In this document: positions 34,273 to 44,266 of the stretch, piece after piece
How positions within the stretch are numbered: position 1 is the first letter of the stretch
How the letters are laid out: each line of letters begins with the position of its first letter
Source of the DNA: Perkinsus olseni
Lineage: Eukaryota; Perkinsozoa; Perkinsida; Perkinsidae
Length of the DNA: 64,000 nucleotides
Direction of reading: 5' to 3'
NCBI GenBank assembly: GCA_013115135.1
Contig: JABANP010000097.1
Location: 78,360-142,359 of the forward strand
Notes under the pieces: model-generated
What the model was told of the DNA's origin: nothing
The model's input: only the letters and a program-made list of their open reading frames with translations
Databases searched by the model: none
Position numbers and translations under genes: made by a program

Positions 34273-36367
34273 ATGTTTCACGTATTCAGGAAGCGCCCCG
34301 CCGAGGATGATGAGGCCCTCAGGGATGACAGCGTTGCTTCTCCCTCTACCAGCAGCCTGGGTAGGAGTGTCGGTCGTTGATACCACATCTTTCTCATCAG
34401 ATGACGAGGAAGTGCACCTCCAAAAGGCGGCGGTGGAATTCGCTGAGAAACTGCAGCTGTCGAACATTCCCGAAGTCGGGTGTCTCAGAAGGGTGGGAAT
34501 CTTTCTATCACCTTTTCAGGCCCTGCCCTGCCGCGATGATGAACGACGGAGAGTCTACGGTTTTCTGTGGGAAGCTGTTAACACCGGAGGGGCGGGGAAT
34601 GTTCTTTACATGTCCGGAATGCCGGGCACGGGTAATGCGTATCCTTTGTCACCGTCTAAAACAGAAGTGGTTGGTAGGGAAGACGGCGACCGTGATGGGT
34701 GTGGTAGGAGAGTTGAAGTCGAAGATGGATAAACGACGAGTGCCAGCATTTAAGTTCGCATACGTCAACGCCTTCCGTCTGGCTACTCCACAAGGCGTTT
34801 TCAAGTAAGCGGGTGGAAGGTCGTGTGATGCAGGGGTGTCCCGGCTAAGGGAGCTCTACACGGCCCTGGAGATTGGGCCTGCTAAGGTCTCGGCGGCGGT
34901 GGCCTACGACAAGCTGGACGCTTACATGCGGAAAGGCAATCCTGAGGAACCAGTTCTGTGAGTCGTACTCCGAGCCGGGTTCGAATCCCACGGGTTGCAT
35001 TTTTCTGCTCAGTGTTGTTGTTATTGATGAGTTGGACTATCTGGTGACGAAGCAGCAGAAGGTTCTCTACTGTCTTTTCGACTGGCCGACTCTCCCCACA
35101 TCAAAGCTTGCGGTTGTGGCAATCGCCAACACCATGGACTTGCCTGAGCGGATGATTCCTCGGGTGGCATCTAGGGTATGCAGGAGGCAAGATTACCTCT
35201 CTCGCTGGAGCTGCTTCTCCTTGTTAGCTCGGGTTCGGTCGGCTGAACTTCAGCCCCTACTCGAGTGACCAGATCGCTGAGATTATCCGTCGTCGTATGG
35301 AGGAGTGTGGAGGGGAGGCTGTCTTTGAGAGGTAGGATCCCTTCCGTGGACGCAAGGAGGAGGGCGGCGCCTCAGCAACGCTATAAAGCTTTGCGCCATG
35401 CGAGTGGCATCGGTGTCTGGAGATATCCGTAAGGCACTTCACATATGCCGGCGAGCGATTGAGTTGCGAAAGAGGGGATGCAAGGTGACAGGAGTGTTTC
35501 AGGTTGACTCATGCGCTTTAGGATGCTCTCAGGTCACCCCAGCGGAGATAAACGCCGCTCAGAGCGACACGTTCTCGAGCGTTCTGGTCGACAAAGTGGC
35601 GTCTTTGCACACCTTCCACTTCCGGTTTATGCTGGCATTCATCATGCTCTTGCGGGCCCAGAAGAATCCACAGGTACGGAGGATGGGGGTGTCCATCTCG
35701 AGGTTCTCTCCTCAGTCCATCACCCTGCATGCGGTATACGAGAAGATGAACGCTCTCTCTTATCATCATCCACCGGAGGGCTACAACGAGTACCCTGGAG
35801 GCTATGTGATGCCTTTTCGAGACTTCGAGCTGCTTGCCGTGAAGCTCGAGAACTGGGGCATCATCAACCTCTTTACTGTTATGAAGAATTCCCTATACTT
35901 GAGGGACCGTCTTGAAGATGATAAGGTGGTTGAGTGTCCGTCTAGCCTTCCTCTTTCGTCTCGACGCCGTTGCCTCAGGACGCGGGAGATGGGGTGGAAG
36001 ATGATCTCCAGATGGTTACTCAGAAAAGGAAGAATAAGGATTTGCTTTCAACTGCCGATAAGCAAAGAACTCGTGAGTTTCCCATTAACGTCCCTGCTGC
36101 TTGTGCTTCTCATGGCAGGTACGGCAGTTGGATCGGTGACAGAGAAGCGTCGTCGTGATGAGCGCTTGCGGCAGTGTGCTGAAGATGAGCCAGGAGCGCT
36201 CACAGTCCGTCTGCTGCTGCCTACCATCTTTCGCCCTACTCCGTTGCATCTTCCTTCTTTGTCAGATAGTGTCGCTGAGTGGGTATATTGACAGGGCTGA
36301 TGTCGAATACGCATTGAAGCAGCGGGATGATAATAATGATTTAGCGAAGCGTCTACTGCTGGTCTGA
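34273..36367 (+). CDS. ORC1: ORC1-like origin recognition AAA+ ATPase
   Basis: Plus strand; exons 34273-34360, 34401-34474, 34520-34631, 34678-34804 and more, ending TGA 36367. Start MFHVFRKRPAEDD; then LPCRDDERRRVYGFL, Walker A GMPGTGKTATV (split by an intron after the second G), VPAFKFAYVNAFRLATPQ, Walker B VVVIDELDYL, LFDWPTLPTSKL, IANTMDLPERM with RVASR sensor, LGFGRLNFSPYSSDQI, and RVASVSGDIRKALHICRRA. The C-terminus ADVEYALKQRDD fits the ORC1 winged-helix end. ORC1 loads the MCM helicase at replication origins. No BAH domain precedes the AAA+ part; the protein starts only ~55 residues before it. The 55-bp intron at 34958-35012 is tRNA-like. Confidence 0.88.
34958..35012 (+). other. ORC1 intron with a tRNA-like 3' end
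   Basis: A 55-bp GT-AG intron in front of the Walker B exon. It contains GGTTCGAATCC (34978-34988), an exact B-box core. After the T-loop come five bases, seven bases, an A and TTTTT, the same spacing as in the relic at 14.3 kb. The spliced frame L|VVVIDELDYL is clear, so the intron is well supported. Confidence 0.7.
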
Positions 36368-36370
36368 TGG

Positions 36371-36950
36371 CAGCAGCCTTTTCATGCTAACTGCAAGTCT
36401 AATCCATAATGCCTGTTGTGTTCTCGAGTGGCGAGTAGGGTACGTCATGGACAGCACTCCACTCAACCTGCTCCCGAAAAACAACAACCGTTGAAGGATG
36501 TGTGAACTAGCTGGGATGCCCGAACTACCGTACTTCATCAGTACTTCTATGGCCGTCCTGGGGCCTACTAATGTTGTCCTCAACCAACTGCCGTCCACTC
36601 CATAGTGCGCACCTTCTGCTGCTGCTGTTGGTGATAACACCGTGCTGTGTGGCTGCAGCATCGACAGGTAGGCGGCGGTTGTAGTAGGGATGAGTGTTGC
36701 TAGTCTCTCCAGGTGATGGTGGTGGTGATAGTCCGCCTCCCCGCAGCGTCCTATCGCCCTACCTCCGCCGTTCTGATGATTGGCTCATCCTCGCCAACAT
36801 ACTCGCCGGTAGGCTGTCCTCTTCGCTACTCAGTCGATCCCTCATCCGTTCAGTCGTATCATTTGGAATAACTCAGTATTTTGCGGAAGCCGAGAAGAAG
36901 CGGAAAGGTGACCCCGACCCTCCACCGGCAATACCCAATATAGCGTAAGA
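36371..36950 (+). repeat. Segmental duplication, left copy (degenerate)
   Basis: Two blocks match the segment at 40.15-40.72 kb at about 95% or better by eye: the start around 36380-36440, and 36530-36930. Between them the left copy has unrelated sequence. It keeps the open stretch GGDSPPPRSVLSPYLRRS to AEKKRKGDPDPPPA but then ends early, whereas the right copy continues. It is probably a broken duplicate. Confidence 0.75.
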
Positions 36951-37510
36951 TTGGCGGGGGAGTCATTGGCGGTGTCACAAGTTTCTATTGACGGTGTCTT
37001 CTAGTAGCCAGGAAGCGAAGGGCGCATGCATCACGCTCAGGCTCGAGTATGGAGTATATTCCTAGGTTGCCACGCCAACATCAGGTCCAGATTCGTCTTA
37101 GACTGAACTCATCGCCATGATGGCGTACCGAAAAAATGCTGATCGAATCACGGCAGTACAAAAAGATGCCGTAGGTAATTCTGGTTTGGGTACGACGTGT
37201 TTGGTCGAACCCATACAGTGAGGTCTCTTATAAGAGCGGCTCTTGCTCAGCCCGAGCAAAGCATTTATCATCGAGGCTCATGTCGCAAGCGTTGGTTGCA
37301 TGAGAGCCAGGGTGGTGGCAGTTACACCGCACAGCCGCCTTTCGCGAGCAAAGAGGCAGAGAAGACAATGTGACACTGAATACATTGAGACTGAATAGCT
37401 CCTTGTTAGTACAGTATACTATACAGAAGGTGCAAGAGAGCACTTGGTGACTGAGACTCAATCTACTCAGGCACCACTGACGGCCTACAGTGAAGAACTG
37501 AAAGCAGCGC
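36951..37510. other. Intergenic, no gene seen
   Basis: Sequence between the broken duplicate and the end of the GH18-like gene. I see no supported coding exon. Confidence 0.4.
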
Positions 37511-38699
37511 TTATGAATGGAGCTGAGCATATAGCAAAGAATCTTCAGATAATCCGTTGTCGATATCGCTTAAGGGCAGGTGATTCTCGAAGCCATGCAG
37601 GCCATACTCATCTAACAGTTCAGCCTTCTCTCGTATTTGCCTCTGAGTGTTATAGTAGACGGTCTCCGGCCCAAATCCCTCCTCAACGACGAAGGTGCCA
37701 TTTCCATCAACGGGAGCTCCATCAGCCACCAACAAGTCGTAGGACCTCGGTCTCCTGAAGTCCTTGCTAAAGCCAATCGGTGCAATCTGAGTGCATGTAC
37801 GAGCAGTCTGAGTACCGAATGCGTATAGAAGCGCTTACCCCCAATGAAACCTTGGAGAGATCAGCTCCTGCGTGGTCCATATCCTCGATCAGCGTCTTCG
37901 GCCATTCGACGCCGATTTGAAGCTCGGGGTCGTAAGCAAAGCTGCTCAGTAGACAGTAGGTCTCATCAGCATGCTCCCACGGCTTGTGATCTAGGACCGC
38001 TTGCCATACGTCACCTTGGGGATCTTCAGGTCTCAACCTGCAAGAAAAACCTTGAGAAGCTCACCGAAGACACACGGTCAATGAATCCCGTTACGTGATA
38101 GAAGTGATGGCGGGACCTCCTCTGCTCGACTTGAGCCTTCTACGACTGATGTCCATGAGGCTGTTGATAACATCCCATTCTTCTCCCTCTGGTGTAAAGA
38201 AGGGTGAAGACAGATCGAAGTGAATCCCGTCTACAAAGTACTCGTTGATGGCAGCCTGAGCGTTGAGAGTGAAGTTTAAGATATCCCTGTTGAGATCGCG
38301 GCCGAGGTTCTCCACGAAGTCCCCAACCGAGAGGCCCAGGGATACCGTAGCATTGTATTGCAAAGCATATTCGTGTATGGTTTCGGCTTGCTCCGGTTTA
38401 AGCCTCAGCCATATCGGGGGGACGAAGATCCTGCCTCCGGGAAAGACGAAGTTCCTAGTTAAGACCAGGTGCTTAACTCCAGCTTGGAACAACGCGAGGT
38501 ACTCCTCGTCCTCTCTGATCGTTATACTGAGGTCGATCACAACGGTCACAGGGCGAACTGTGTCAGGCGAGCTAGGCTCCGTAGGAGCAGCTGTAGTCGT
38601 CGAGACGGGCCTCGTGGTACGGGCTGTAGTCGTCGAGACGCGCTGTGCCGAAGAAGTCAATGCCAACAGCGCGACGGATACCAGAGAGGGCAGTTTCAT
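37511..38699 (-). CDS. Secreted GH18-like (chitinase-like) protein
   Basis: Minus-strand exons 38699-38095, 38037-37851 and 37786-37511 give exactly 356 codons. Signal peptide MKLPSLVSVALLALTSSAQ, then a threonine-rich linker (TTTARTTRPVSTTTAAPT), probably O-glycosylated. The domain starts VVIDLSITI and continues with a TIM-barrel-like pattern: YALQYNATVSLGLSVGDF, NEYFVDGIHFDLSSPF, WPKTLIEDMDHAGADLSKIAP, VYYNTQRQIREKAELLDEYGLHGFE. These fit GH18 chitinases. The catalytic DGxDxDxE motif appears as DGIHFDLS, so the central Asp and the acid Glu are replaced; activity is doubtful and a binding role is possible. Family assignment is by motif only. Confidence 0.6.
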
Positions 38700-40150
38700 G
38701 CGACTCAAAGCGATAGTTAGTGAAGAATGATAACTGAGGAGTTCGAATATCGCACACTGAGGCTCGTGCAACGCCGGAGAAGGGGCTCCAGATGACCTCA
38801 AGTCGGGCTCATGAAGAATAATAATGCCAGCTTTGAACGGATAGTTGAAGAGAACTATAGCGCCGATGGGCTGTGCGACGCACAGCGTGGTCCAGAAGGC
38901 ATACGCATACACACGATTGCAAGGAGACAGAGGGGAGTGGTACGAGTCTCTACACTGCATTTACCCTTCACGGCGGGCCTCACACCTAAGGCAGTTGAAG
39001 CTGACTCTGTTCGGCCTCTCACTGTTGGTGTGCCTTCCCAATGTCTCCTCTCTTCCTGCCGGAAGAGGCAGGCGAAGGAGGCCTGAGCTTAGCTTAGCAT
39101 GAAGGACTCCCTGAGTTGCTTCAAGTCCCTTCTGAGGTATATAGAGTCTCTTCACTCTCTGCACCTGTAGAGATCCATTCCAGTTCCGATCCAGGAGCGG
39201 AAGGTCCCTTCACCTCTACATGATAGCTAGGCAGTCTCGCCGGCTGCACTTTATTATGCGCGGACTGATCCTTGTGTATCCGTGCACGGCTCTTAGGAGC
39301 TTAGTGTTGTCGGGATGCTGTCCCCCGTGTGCTATCAGTTGCTATCGGCTACTCCTGCCGATGGCCGGCACGGGACGAAGGGTGTCACTATGCGGTGACA
39401 GCAGCAAAGAAGAGGCGGCGAGAATAGGTGTAGACAGACGGGTATTTCCCGCTGATGCTTCTTGTGACGATGAAATATCATCTCATGCATGTATTGCGTG
39501 TACGACCCTGCTGTGTGTGTGCCACGCTGTGAGCGTATACGCCTTCACCTAGTGTCACGGTCATCCCGGTGTAGCTGGGGTTATGGCATATCCGTCGTAT
39601 TGACCCTAGTCCGCCTCTGAAACTTAAACGCTTAGACCGTTTCCTCACTTTTCCCGTCCATCCCTTCTCGTTGTCGTTATCGCCTCGCAGAAATTATTAA
39701 CCAGACTCCTACGACCCCCCGCCTGCATTGACTTCAAATCCCCCAACGATCTATTGAACTGAAGTCGTATGCGCCTTGAATCATCCAATAAATGCTGCAA
39801 ATCAACACCACCCCAAAGACTTATACCGCCGCTGACGGGCAATTATGGTGACCGAGCTTCAGGAAGTGAACTCTACGAAATGCGGCTGAGGCATCCCTCG
39901 TCTGCATTTCCGAGTCTTCCGGCCGACACGATCTGAGCTCGAAATCTCCGGTCAACCGGCCGAGAGGTTGCAGCCATTCCTCCGCCGATCACCCAGTAGT
40001 GGCCTCAAGGCTGTGTTCTTAGTGACATCTCGGACGCCTACTGGAAAGCATACCTCTCGGGAGGCATTTTCTCAACGGGACCACAGCCGGTAGTACCGGC
40101 CCGGCCTATGATGTGATGTGAGTTTCGATGATTCAGCAAATTTTGTGCTG
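38700..40150. other. Intergenic, no supported gene
   Basis: About 1.4 kb. Small open frames occur on both strands (for example 39220-39552 plus, 39645-39842 minus), none with recognisable features. A modest inverted repeat TGTCAC/GTGACA lies near 39.39 kb. Confidence 0.4.
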
Positions 40151-40922
40151 CTGCCAGATTTTCATGCTAACTGCAAGTCCAATCCATAATGCTTGTGGTG
40201 TTCTCGAGTGGCGAAGATGAGGGTGTCTACTTCGTGAGAGATCGCTGCATCACCGCTGATCTCCTACAACCACCCAACTCGAGGCGTCTGTTATCTCGTG
40301 CTTATCCGGTCATTCGTCAGTACTTCTATGGCCGTCCTAGGGCCTACTAATGTTGTCCTCAACTAACTGCCGTTCACTCCATAGCGCGCACCTTCTGCTG
40401 CTGCTGTTAGTGATAACACCGTGCTGTGTGGCTGCAGCATCGACAGGTAGGCGGCGGTTGTGGTAGGGATGAGTGTTACCAGTCTCTCCAGGTGATGGTG
40501 GTGGTGATAGTCCGCCTCCCCGCAGCGTCCTATCGCCGTACCTCCGCCGTTCTGATGATTGGCTCATCCTCGCCAACATACTCGCCGGTAGGCTGTCCTC
40601 TTCGCTACTCAGTCGATCCCTCATCCGTTCAGTCGTATCATTTGGGATAACTCAGTATTTTGCCGAAGCCGAGAGGAAGCGGAAAGGTGATCCCGACGCT
40701 CCGCCAGCAATACGACGGAAGAAGAGGGAAATAGAGGAGAAACAACCAGAAGGTAACCGAGTGGTCGAATGGGTCACATTTGGCCACATTAGGGCAGACG
40801 CGGCTACTGTGGACTCGTTAGCAGCTTCAATTCTCCAGCAACGACAACATACTATCGATTCATTGCATCATCGGCAAGGGAGCCTTCTACTGTGGCTTAT
40901 CCTGGATACCGTCGATGACTAG
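40150..40922 (+). CDS. Unrecognised protein encoded in the right copy of the segmental duplication
   Basis: The segment carries a possible first exon from ATG 40189 (MLVVFSSGEDEGVYFVRD, ending after FYGRPRAY) and a second one from about 40493, GDGGGDSPPPRSVLSPYLRR to a stop at 40922. The second part has a helical stretch (RSDDWLILANILAGRLSSS), a charged run (AEAERKRKGDPDAPPAIRRKKREIEEK) and an alpha-helical end. How the exons join is not certain. I do not recognise the family. It is the more intact partner of the broken copy at 36.4-36.95 kb. Confidence 0.4.
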
Positions 40923-41736
40923 TATCCCATGGTCAGGTTTGATGATGAATTCTATACCTGATTGTTGTACTGACATCACCTCGAATCATCTCCCTTGGAG
41001 GCCTTACCTCACCCAGAAGGAGCAGCACACCCCTCAAGGGGAGACGGTTTTCAACTTCTTTGATAATCGTCAGGGGTAGACAGCGCATCCCTGCTTCAAG
41101 TCGAATCACGAAGTGCCAGGTCACACGTCGCAGCGGCACATGAGCCCACCGTGGACGAGAATCAGTCCTCGACGGCCGTTGAGGAGATCCTCAAGTGCCA
41201 GTATTGCGACAATTTTACAGTGTACAACCTCATCACCACGAGGGGGCCATCCGACTGTCATCTACTCAGAGTTCGAACTGCCACCCCACAGCCTGGCGGC
41301 GGAGTCAGGGTTTCGGTATCGACGCGGATTCCCACGGCACCTCCACCGGCCACAATGCGGCGTCCGCAAGAACAACATCAGTCGGCAGCTCATGAGGGGA
41401 ATCACGCCGGGGCCCCTACTCAGCCTCCACAAAGATCAGGCAACGCCCTTACGTGCTTATGATGATGATTGGAACCTTGCTTGCTCAGGTGACAACAGAC
41501 TTCGCAAGCGTCGTTCGATGCGTCGATGATGATGAGGCCCATAACGGTTACGTGTTGTGTTTGTTAGTAGAGGGGCTGCTGCTGCTGCTGCTCAGTTGTA
41601 CGTTGGAGCGCTGCAGTGGTACAACCAAGACAGCGCATTACGGTAAAATCTGGATTATTGACGTGCGATGGCTGTATCTGGACAGTGTGCCGCTGAGGAA
41701 GGGTCCTCTTAGAGATGTTTTATTAGGCCATTTACC

Positions 41737-42510
41737 ATGTTCGGTCGCTACTGTTGCTGTAATCATCGGCGATGGTTCACCTCGTCAGCCCCGATACACC
41801 GCGCCCTACGTAGCCACCCTGTAACGGAGTGGGATAGCCTTCTCCAACAGTACATCGAGAGTGGCCTGTGGCCCCACACTCTACGCCTAGCCAATACTCT
41901 TTATAACCGTCGGGATGTCTACCAGGCACCAGACTGGGTGTGGAGGCACATCGGTCGACGGGTTGTCGAAGAGAAGACGCTGACACCATCAGAGAGGCTG
42001 ACAATCGTCAGAGATATGATGGAGTGTGGCAACGCCACTATCGCGCTCTGTGACGACCGTCTAGCTTCGACAGTTGCCCGAGAGGCTGCCGGCTTAACGC
42101 CAGACCAGCACAAGAACCTCATTCAGTATCTGTCATGTTACGGCTACGCTGAGGAGCTGGGGCGGGTCGTTGGGCAGATTAGGCTTGAGGACCTCAAGGG
42201 GGACTCTCTGAGGCTGATAGCCCTTCACGTGGAGGGGTTCCCTTCGGCTGCCTCTGGGTTGTACGGAGCAGCATGGCGACGATATCTAATGCAGGATCCC
42301 AACAGAACTCAAGGACTGGTCCTGATGTCGACTTCTGAGCTTTGTGGTGTGTCTCGAATGCTGGTACGAGTTGCCGCTGTTGCCGGGGCCGTTGAAGGGC
42401 AAGGCCTCCAGAAGACTCTACAGCGACTCGGAGACCGGCTCTACCAGCGTATGTGCGATGGGAGAGTATCCAAGTCGATGGTGAGATGGGGGTATCCAAT
42501 CGTCTGCTAA
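41737..42510 (+). CDS. Alpha-helical protein of unknown function
   Basis: One open frame of 257 codons. The N-terminus MFGRYCCCNHRRWFTSSAPIH is basic, rich in hydroxylated residues and free of acidic residues, which suggests a mitochondrial presequence. The rest is alpha-helical, with repeated helix pairs such as TEWDSLLQQYIESGLWPHTLR, TIVRDMMECGNATIAL and QHKNLIQYLSCYGYAEELG, like helical-repeat RNA-binding proteins of mitochondria. A second possible 3' exon to 42659 is in another frame and not joined by a clear intron. Confidence 0.5.
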   Translation: MFGRYCCCNHRRWFTSSAPIHRALRSHPVTEWDSLLQQYIESGLWPHTLRLANTLYNRRDVYQAPDWVWRHIGRRVVEEKTLTPSERLTIVRDMMECGNATIALCDDRLASTVAREAAGLTPDQHKNLIQYLSCYGYAEELGRVVGQIRLEDLKGDSLRLIALHVEGFPSAASGLYGAAWRRYLMQDPNRTQGLVLMSTSELCGVSRMLVRVAAVAGAVEGQGLQKTLQRLGDRLYQRMCDGRVSKSMVRWGYPIVC

Positions 42511-42817
42511 CGGTTACCATCAGCGGCGCTAGTAGGCTGATCGGCGAAAGTCTTAGCTCGCGGGAACGGAACTTTACAGTTGCTGGAGCCTCATTGGCGG
42601 ACCTTAGAAACGATCTTCGGAAGCTGATCGTTTTGCTGAGCCTGTTCATTCATTTATAGGGCTCAGCAGCCCATCCGAGACCACCCTAGGGCTGTAGAGG
42701 CGCTAGCCCTGTTGGGACGCTTCCTTTTCAATTTCTCCCTAACATCCTCGAGCTGACTTGAGTCACACTCATACTGAGTCACAAGAACGATTCGAAGTAT
42801 TGCGGTGGAATTGATCG

Positions 42818-43144
42818 ATGATGGACGGACTCGAGCCTGATCCGGCCACATCTCTTGCTGTTCAGGTCGTTGACATACTCGAGACGTTCAGTGGTACCTG
42901 GCCGGCTCCCATCCACGAGAAAGTCCTTCAACTTGGCTACGCTCTGTTGCTCGATAATCATGGTCACACAGCCATAGATGGTACCTCGACTGCCGCTCGG
43001 TCTGTGAGACCTCGGATAACTGCTGTATCAGATTCTGAGTGCGCACGCGTGCTACAAGTCGCAGCTAATGCTGAATACGGGAACATGGCGCTGAATCGTA
43101 TACTCACCATGAGGTGCTCGATGTTGTTGCGGTCGACAGGATAA
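42818..43144 (+). CDS. Hypothetical helical exon
   Basis: An open frame of about 108 codons: PDPATSLAVQVVDILETFSG and SECARVLQVAANAEYGNMALNRIL look like real helices, but the limits and any partner exons are not clear. It may be part of the gene at 41.7 kb or a separate one. Confidence 0.3.
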   Translation: MMDGLEPDPATSLAVQVVDILETFSGTWPAPIHEKVLQLGYALLLDNHGHTAIDGTSTAARSVRPRITAVSDSECARVLQVAANAEYGNMALNRILTMRCSMLLRSTG

Positions 43145-43560
43145 CGCCTGATGGTCGTTAATCAGGCTATCTTCTGGGGAACAACGTCCAGGAGCCGACG
43201 ATACTTCAACCGATGCTAGCGATAGTGATGACGATGACACGCGCTCGACAATCCGCTCCTTCCACAGTGTTGCAGAGAATTATAATGAGATAGACCCTGC
43301 CATGGCACACAGGTTGACCTTCAAGGTGGTCGGGTGCTGCTGTTGCTGTCTTCGTTTCGTATCATAACCCGCATCAGGCTCTAACCTCGTCCGTCTCCAG
43401 TGCTGATGATGTCGCCCAGATAGTCGCCTCCCTTGGTAACTTCTCGACCCATAATGAATGTGGACTGGCTTTGAGGTAGATCTTCGATAGTGCGGGGCTG
43501 GGGTGAGATGTCATCAGGTCCTTCTGTGAAAGAGAGCTCACTATGGCACGTTTATGTGAA

Positions 43561-44266
43561 ATGAATATGCCTCAGCTCAGTGCTGTCGTCCTGGTCCTGG
43601 CGATGCAGCACATGACCGCCTCTGCATCATGTGAGTCGAAGTGCCTCTATGCTCTCGCATGACCCCCTGTTAGGTACAGGGCAGTGCTCCTGCACGAAGT
43701 CGGCTGATAGAGTTACCGAGTACAACTATGACCCCCGCGCGGTTAGAGTAGTTGAAAAATTTTACTCGAGTTACAAGGCAATAGCAGATCGTGGATGGGT
43801 ACATAGTGAATGGCATTCGTTACAGGTTGGCGCTGCTCGCAAAGGTAAGATGGTCCGAGCCCCAATGGTGCCCAAGTTGGTCTGGCATCAACAGGACCAG
43901 CGCTGGCAGCAGGGCAACTATCAGACCCGGTATCGTCATGCGGGGCTACCGAGACCTTGAACTCCTCTCTTCTTCAGGGAGTCGGTAGGTGCTGAACCAT
44001 TCGATGATGATGAGGGCGAGGGAAGAGGGCAATGTCGCTGCCATCTAAACGCCGTCTCGAGCACCCCGGAGAACGCGGTGGACTCGGCTATCCGTCGAGT
44101 GCTGCGGGTGCTGGCTGTCGGGCAGGTGGTGATGGCTCGTTCGATGGGGCAACTGGATGTACTCCGGGACCTGAGGGAGGCTGAGGGAGGACGATACGTC
44201 CCAAGTAGGAACATACCTAAATGTACGGCCGGTAGGGCACATCACGCAATCCTTAGCCGTCTATGA
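43561..44266 (+). CDS. Small secreted cysteine-containing protein of unknown function
   Basis: Exons 43561-43630, 43674-43825, 43895-43929 and 43978-44266 join in frame to 181 residues. A signal peptide is clear: MNMPQLSAVVLVLAMQHMTA followed by SASC. The mature part starts CTGQCSCTKSADRVTEYNY and later has GRGQCRCHLNAVSSTP and a helix RVLRVLAVGQVVMARSM. An in-frame ATG at 43543 would add MARLCE ahead of the signal. No family recognised. Stop after ILSRL at 44266. Confidence 0.5.

Noticed and set aside
36694..36948. Independent gene in the left duplicate
   Set aside because: It is a shortened copy of the reading frame at 40.5-40.9 kb and ends early.
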